Assembly (NCBI RefSeq): GCF_000208745.1
Contig: NC_030856.1
Span: forward strand, 19,539,672 to 19,603,671
Source of the DNA: Theobroma cacao
Taxonomy: Eukaryota; Streptophyta; Magnoliopsida; Malvales; Malvaceae
Direction of reading: 5' to 3'
Length of the DNA: 64,000 bases
Part shown: piece after piece, positions 60,092 through 64,000 of the stretch
Numbering within the stretch: the stretch's first letter is position 1
How the letters are laid out: each line of letters begins with the position of its first letter
Notes under the pieces: model-generated
The model's input: only the letters and a program-made list of their open reading frames with translations
Databases searched by the model: none
Told to the model about the DNA's origin: nothing
Program-made: the position numbers and the translations under genes

Positions 60092-60330
60092 CACTGCAGC
60101 GAGATTCTTTCTCGCTGTAGCGAAATTGTAACCCAGAAACAGAAGGTTTCTCGCTGCAACGAACTTCAATCTCACTGCAGGGAAATTGCAACCCAAAAAC
60201 AGAAAGTTTCTCGCTGCAACGAGAAGCTACCATGTCATTCTCACTGCAGTGAAAATGCATCCTCGCTGCAGCGAGTTTTCGACCAGTGTACCCTTTCAAA
60301 ACCTGAGAGTTTCTCACTGCAGCGAAATAC
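60092..60330. repeat. Cluster of CTCGCTGCAGCGAG palindromes
   Basis: A perfect 14-bp dyad at 60262-60275 and about eight diverged copies, several preceded by 'AAACAGAA.GTTT'. Confidence 0.85.
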
Positions 60331-60495
60331 AGGGCATCAATGCAAAATTTACCTTTCTCCTAAAGGAAAAACCACCCTACCAAAAGGTCCAAACCAAAAT
60401 GAAAACACATAACAATTTCTCAAGGTTTAACATGTCAAGTTTCACATGCATTACAACCATAACCCATTATCCATCAATTTCTTATAACACACATA

Positions 60496-60515
60496 TTTAC
60501 ATATATATATATACA
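60496..60515. repeat. (AT)n microsatellite
   Basis: Short AT run with flanking TACATA repeats. Confidence 0.7.
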
Positions 60516-60564
60516 TATATACCCATCCTCATCATCACACCATCCCATCATCATCATCACCAGC

Positions 60565-60851
60565 TCATGCGCACTCCCTACTCGCACATGGCTGGGTCAT
60601 CACCGGGTTATGCGCACTCCTTACTCGCACATAACCGGGTCATCCTCGACTTATGCGCACTCCCTACTCGCACATAGCCNCAATCATCATGTACACCCTC
60701 CCATCATCATCATCTCATATTCAACAACTTATGTGCACTCCCACTCACACATAGTCGGGTCAGCAACGGCTTATGTGCACTCCCACTCGCACATAGCCAG
60801 GTCAACAACGGCTTATGTGCACTCCTACTCGTATATAGCCAGGTCAATATC
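60565..60851 (-). repeat. Tandem repeat, six units of about 42-43 bp
   Basis: Units share 'TTATG(C/T)GCACTCCC.ACTCGCACATA' and start near 60565, 60607, 60649, 60724, 60769 and 60811. A single N at 60680 interrupts the array, which may therefore be collapsed. Confidence 0.85.
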
Positions 60852-62053
60852 TTTACACAACATTATTCGTATATATCTATCAACATAGTGTAGTAGTTCA
60901 ACCACCCATAACAGCCACATGTCACATCATAAAATCAATTTATCAAAGGCTTGTTCCCAAAGCACTCGTTTTTAAAGAAAGTTGAATAAAATCATTCAAG
61001 TATATAGTGCAAATAAGTTTACATTCCCAAAATAATTTTTGAAATGCAAGTCCACTCACCGGTGTTTATTGAGCCTTTAACTGACTCTAACTTCCCTAAT
61101 GGTCCAATTGGGACGATGTGGCTTCGTTGGAACCTATCATCACATTAACATCACAATTATGTTAATTCACATACTTATAGAGTCCAAAAGCTTTCTCTTA
61201 GCTTACTTCAAATGGCTATCCATTTTCATTATCCTATCATTCCAAAGTGAATTAACAATCTCAACTACAAATATTCATAATTCAAATCTCTAGTCATTCT
61301 CAACACTAAAATTTCAACTCAAATTTACTATTCACCTTAATAGCTTTAAAACTTTAAAATTCTTTTCAACAATTCTCCAAACTATTGTAAAGCTTCCTCT
61401 TTCTCTCTATAAAACACCTAACTAGTGAAAGAGAGTATGGAAACAAGATTTTTTTTCAAGGGTTTTAAAGTGAGAGAATGGAAGAGCACAAGGGTTTATG
61501 GAAAGGGTGCACAAAAAGCATGAAATTTGGAGCTATTTGAGGAAGGTTGTGGAGCTTTCTTATCAAGCTTTCATGGAGGTTGGGAAGCAACGTGAAAGAG
61601 AAAAAGAAGAAGAAGAAAAGCTGCTAGAGAATGTAGAAGCTGCTGGAAGAAAGGGATATTTATAGCCTAAGCTTATCCACTCCATTTAAATTACCAAAAT
61701 GACCCTTCATAAATTAGCTTATTCTCCTCTAATATTTTTATGCAATCTTTTTACTCTTTAAAACTAGGACAATATCCATAATGGTCTAAACATGCTCGGT
61801 TTCATGAAAACTTAAAAATTTTTATCCGAGGTGAAAAATGACCATTTTACCCCTGTTATGAAAATTGTTGAAACTTCTAGTTTTCTTCGTGTTTTCAACA
61901 GCACAATCATTTATACTGTCTTATGTCTATTTAGGCCTTAAAATATCATAAACTTTCTTCTGGAAGCTTATTAGAGAAAATGATGAAACTACCCCTAGCT
62001 CATATTATTACATCTATACTTAGTTACAAGCCTATAGAAGTTAGGGTATCACA

Positions 62054-63604
62054 GGTAAGACAAGGGTTGGAGGGAGATCCACCCATATATAATGCCATGA
62101 TTTATTGATTGGATTAGTTAGAAAACAAGGGATTTAATGATTCTAAATTAGTACCAATTCACGTGACCTTGCACCCTAGTAGAAACAACTGAGGAACGAA
62201 AGAGGTTCTGATCTAAGATGTTCAACCATTTGCACCCTAGTAGAAACACCTCATGACTAGCACCCAAGCTTCCCTCTCCCGTTCTCTTACTTCTCTTCAT
62301 GGAATTAAGCTAATAGTAACATCCTTTTTCTTTTGTCCTCTTTGTCTCCACAAGAAGTGAGCTACATTAAGGTTGCCTAGCCTGAACATTAGCTTCATGA
62401 GCTATCAATCTCTCACTTGCCACAACCATCTCCTCCACTATGGGTGAGTAGTTTAGGTTCCATCTTTTGCTCATTTCCGCCATGATTTTAAATTGAACTA
62501 GACATTAGATTTTAAAGTTAAAACAAACCTTGAATTTATTGAGCTGTTAGTTGCCTTGGGGGCTAACTTTTGAATTTGGTTTTAAATGTTGGATATAAAT
62601 GTGGTTTAAATAATCATTTGGTTTACTGTAAGCATGATATAAATATTGGATTGGATGCTAGCTAGGTAAGGCAATAAAGAATTTAATTCTAGTCGAATGC
62701 TTAGTTTAACCATGGAGTTTGATTAATTGAATTAATATGTTTTGATTTAAAGGAGTAATGAATGAGAGTGTTGATTAAAAATTCTGCTAGCATTGTGGCT
62801 AAATATCAAGGACAAGTTGATAGAGATTTGAAGGTAAGAAAATAAATTCAAATTAGAGTTTTGTTGCTATAATGCTTGCTGTCCAAATTGTGTAATAGTT
62901 TAATACTGAGCCTAGTATTGAGAAATGTGTTTGTGCTTGCCACTAGTGAATAATTGAGTTCAAACCTCGACTGTTAGAAGAAATCAACAAGTCTTAGGTG
63001 ATGATGATGGACTGAATTATGCTAAGTCCCTCGACAAAAATATAACAAGCTTAAGTTAAGGAAAATTGATTAGTAATATTGGTGAGAAATCCCACCAATT
63101 GAGGTGAGTGGATGATAAATTTAAAAACTAGATTCCTAAAAAAATATTATATATGTTACACTTGATAGTTGAACAAAATTGTTGTAAGCATGAACTAGTA
63201 GAAAGTCCTAGGTTGTTTGTGATTGTGATAAAGATTTTAAATCCATTCCCTTTATATTATGTGTATATAATTATTACACATTTTTAACGAAGGGGAAACA
63301 AACCTTTGATAAGTTTTTGCTTCAAAAATCTACCTTGCAAGCTTTGTGTGGTGCTTAGGCCAATGACCATTATTTAACTCATGGAAAATGATGCTTAAGT
63401 TGTTGTTTTTCATCAATACATGTTGTTTGCTTATCATGCCATGCCTTAAAATAAATTTGTGCATAAACATTTGGTTTATAAATATACTACATATTGTTTT
63501 ATCATGTTTTTTGAATGCATCGAAATTATATTGATTTTTCTTTTAATAAAATGGAGACACTCAAGGGTAGGACTTGTTACCACACCAAGTTAGCGTGGCC
63601 TTTC
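62054..63604 (+). mobile_element. Probable LTR-derived non-coding DNA
   Basis: No coding frames. It contains 'gaaatcccaccaattgaggtgag'-like sequence typical of gypsy LTRs and a 20-bp direct repeat near 62168 and 62230 ('TTGCACCCTAGTAGAAACA'). Class not certain. Confidence 0.3.
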
Positions 63605-64000
63605 CGTAAAACCCGACCCTATAAACACATGTCATGACATACATGCACTGAGTAGCATGATATTATGCTAGGAAAGCACCTAAGAATAGACGAAACCCGG
63701 TATCGTACTTAACGGTACACTTGAGTTGATTTAACCTCGAACTAGTTCAAATAGGAATTGTAGGATAAAATTTAATATTTTATAGTCCAGGAATAACTAA
63801 AAATGATTGTTCGAAGTTCGAGGGTTCATTTGGGAAAAAATTATAAATTTTGATGTTTAGGGGCAAAAATTGTCATTTTGCCACCTAAGATAATGATTTG
63901 ATCATGGAGTAAAATTTTTGATCAAGATTAACTATTTGGGGTATAATTTAATGATAGGAAGTGAAAAAGTTTAATTCTAGTGATTTTTGGAGTGTAGGGG
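63605..64000 (+). mobile_element. Tekay-type LTR, subfamily A, cut by window end
   Basis: Starts CGTAAAACCCGACC (first base T changed to C) and runs collinear with the LTRs at 33121 and 39505 to the end of the window. Confidence 0.88.

Larger units (their letters stand above)
59291..62053 (-). mobile_element. Solo LTR of family D, minus orientation
   Basis: TGTCACGACCC...GGTATCACA, 2763 bp, flanked by GTTAA (59286-59290) and GGTAA (62054-62058), a TSD with one mismatch. It is the longest family D copy and carries both the palindrome cluster and the 43-bp array. The frames at 60027-60888 are translations of these repeats. Confidence 0.8.

Noticed and set aside
60565..60851. Regularly spaced repeats resembling a CRISPR array
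   Set aside because: Units are adjacent, diverged and lie within an LTR of a plant element; there are no unique spacers or cas genes.
60027..60888. Overlapping Cys/Ser-rich and His/Ser-rich frames
   Set aside because: They are translations of the palindrome cluster and of the 43-bp tandem array, not genes.

Overview
The window is intergenic, repeat-dense nuclear DNA from a flowering plant, most likely a eudicot. It is AT-rich. It holds Ty3/gypsy LTRs of about 3 kb from the Tekay/Del chromovirus type, Ty1/copia remnants, 5'-truncated LINEs with RNase H tails, a PIF/Harbinger transposase relic, a hAT-like MITE, and only traces of host exons. No element is intact. Species cannot be named from the sequence.

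Layout. 1-3107: two copies of one LTR family (called D) in opposite orientation, separated by about 29 bp that carry a tRNA-Met primer site. 3108-16232: decayed minus-strand copia elements with gag remnants at 5930-7625, split by two Tekay-type solo LTRs (7711-10609, TSD AATTG; 12669-15304, TSD TTCAA). 16233-28800: the least repetitive part, with a two-exon coiled-coil gene (16353-16841, minus), a LINE with a 10-bp TSD (18318-20267), a second LINE tail with a 32-bp TSD (23239-23887), a possible two-exon gene end (24019-24648) whose intron carries a hAT-like MITE, a SINE-like unit near 27200, and a Harbinger transposase relic (28140-28800). 28800-42767: one older repeat interrupted by a solo LTR (28869-31798) and by a full-length but gag-less Tekay-type element (33121-42639, TSD GACTC). 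42768-49873: a copia LTR pair in inverted orientation, one arm split by two opposite solo LTRs sharing one target site. 50561-62053: three more LTR regions with internal tandem repeats. 63605-64000: the start of another Tekay-type LTR.

The Tekay lineage alone covers about 24 kb of the window: five solo LTRs, one two-LTR element and one LTR cut by the window end. Its pol is dead. All six in-frame stops can be read as C-to-T (or G-to-A) changes, which fits decay under cytosine methylation.

Two patterns are not explained by ordinary annotation. First, Tekay LTR copies share a module of about 250 bp predicted to fold into stems, and diverged copies show compensatory base-pair changes. Second, several unrelated LTR families carry clusters of short perfect palindromes whose core sequence differs between families (CTGCAG, GTCGAC and ATCGAT centred). 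Both were found by eye and need covariation and enrichment tests.
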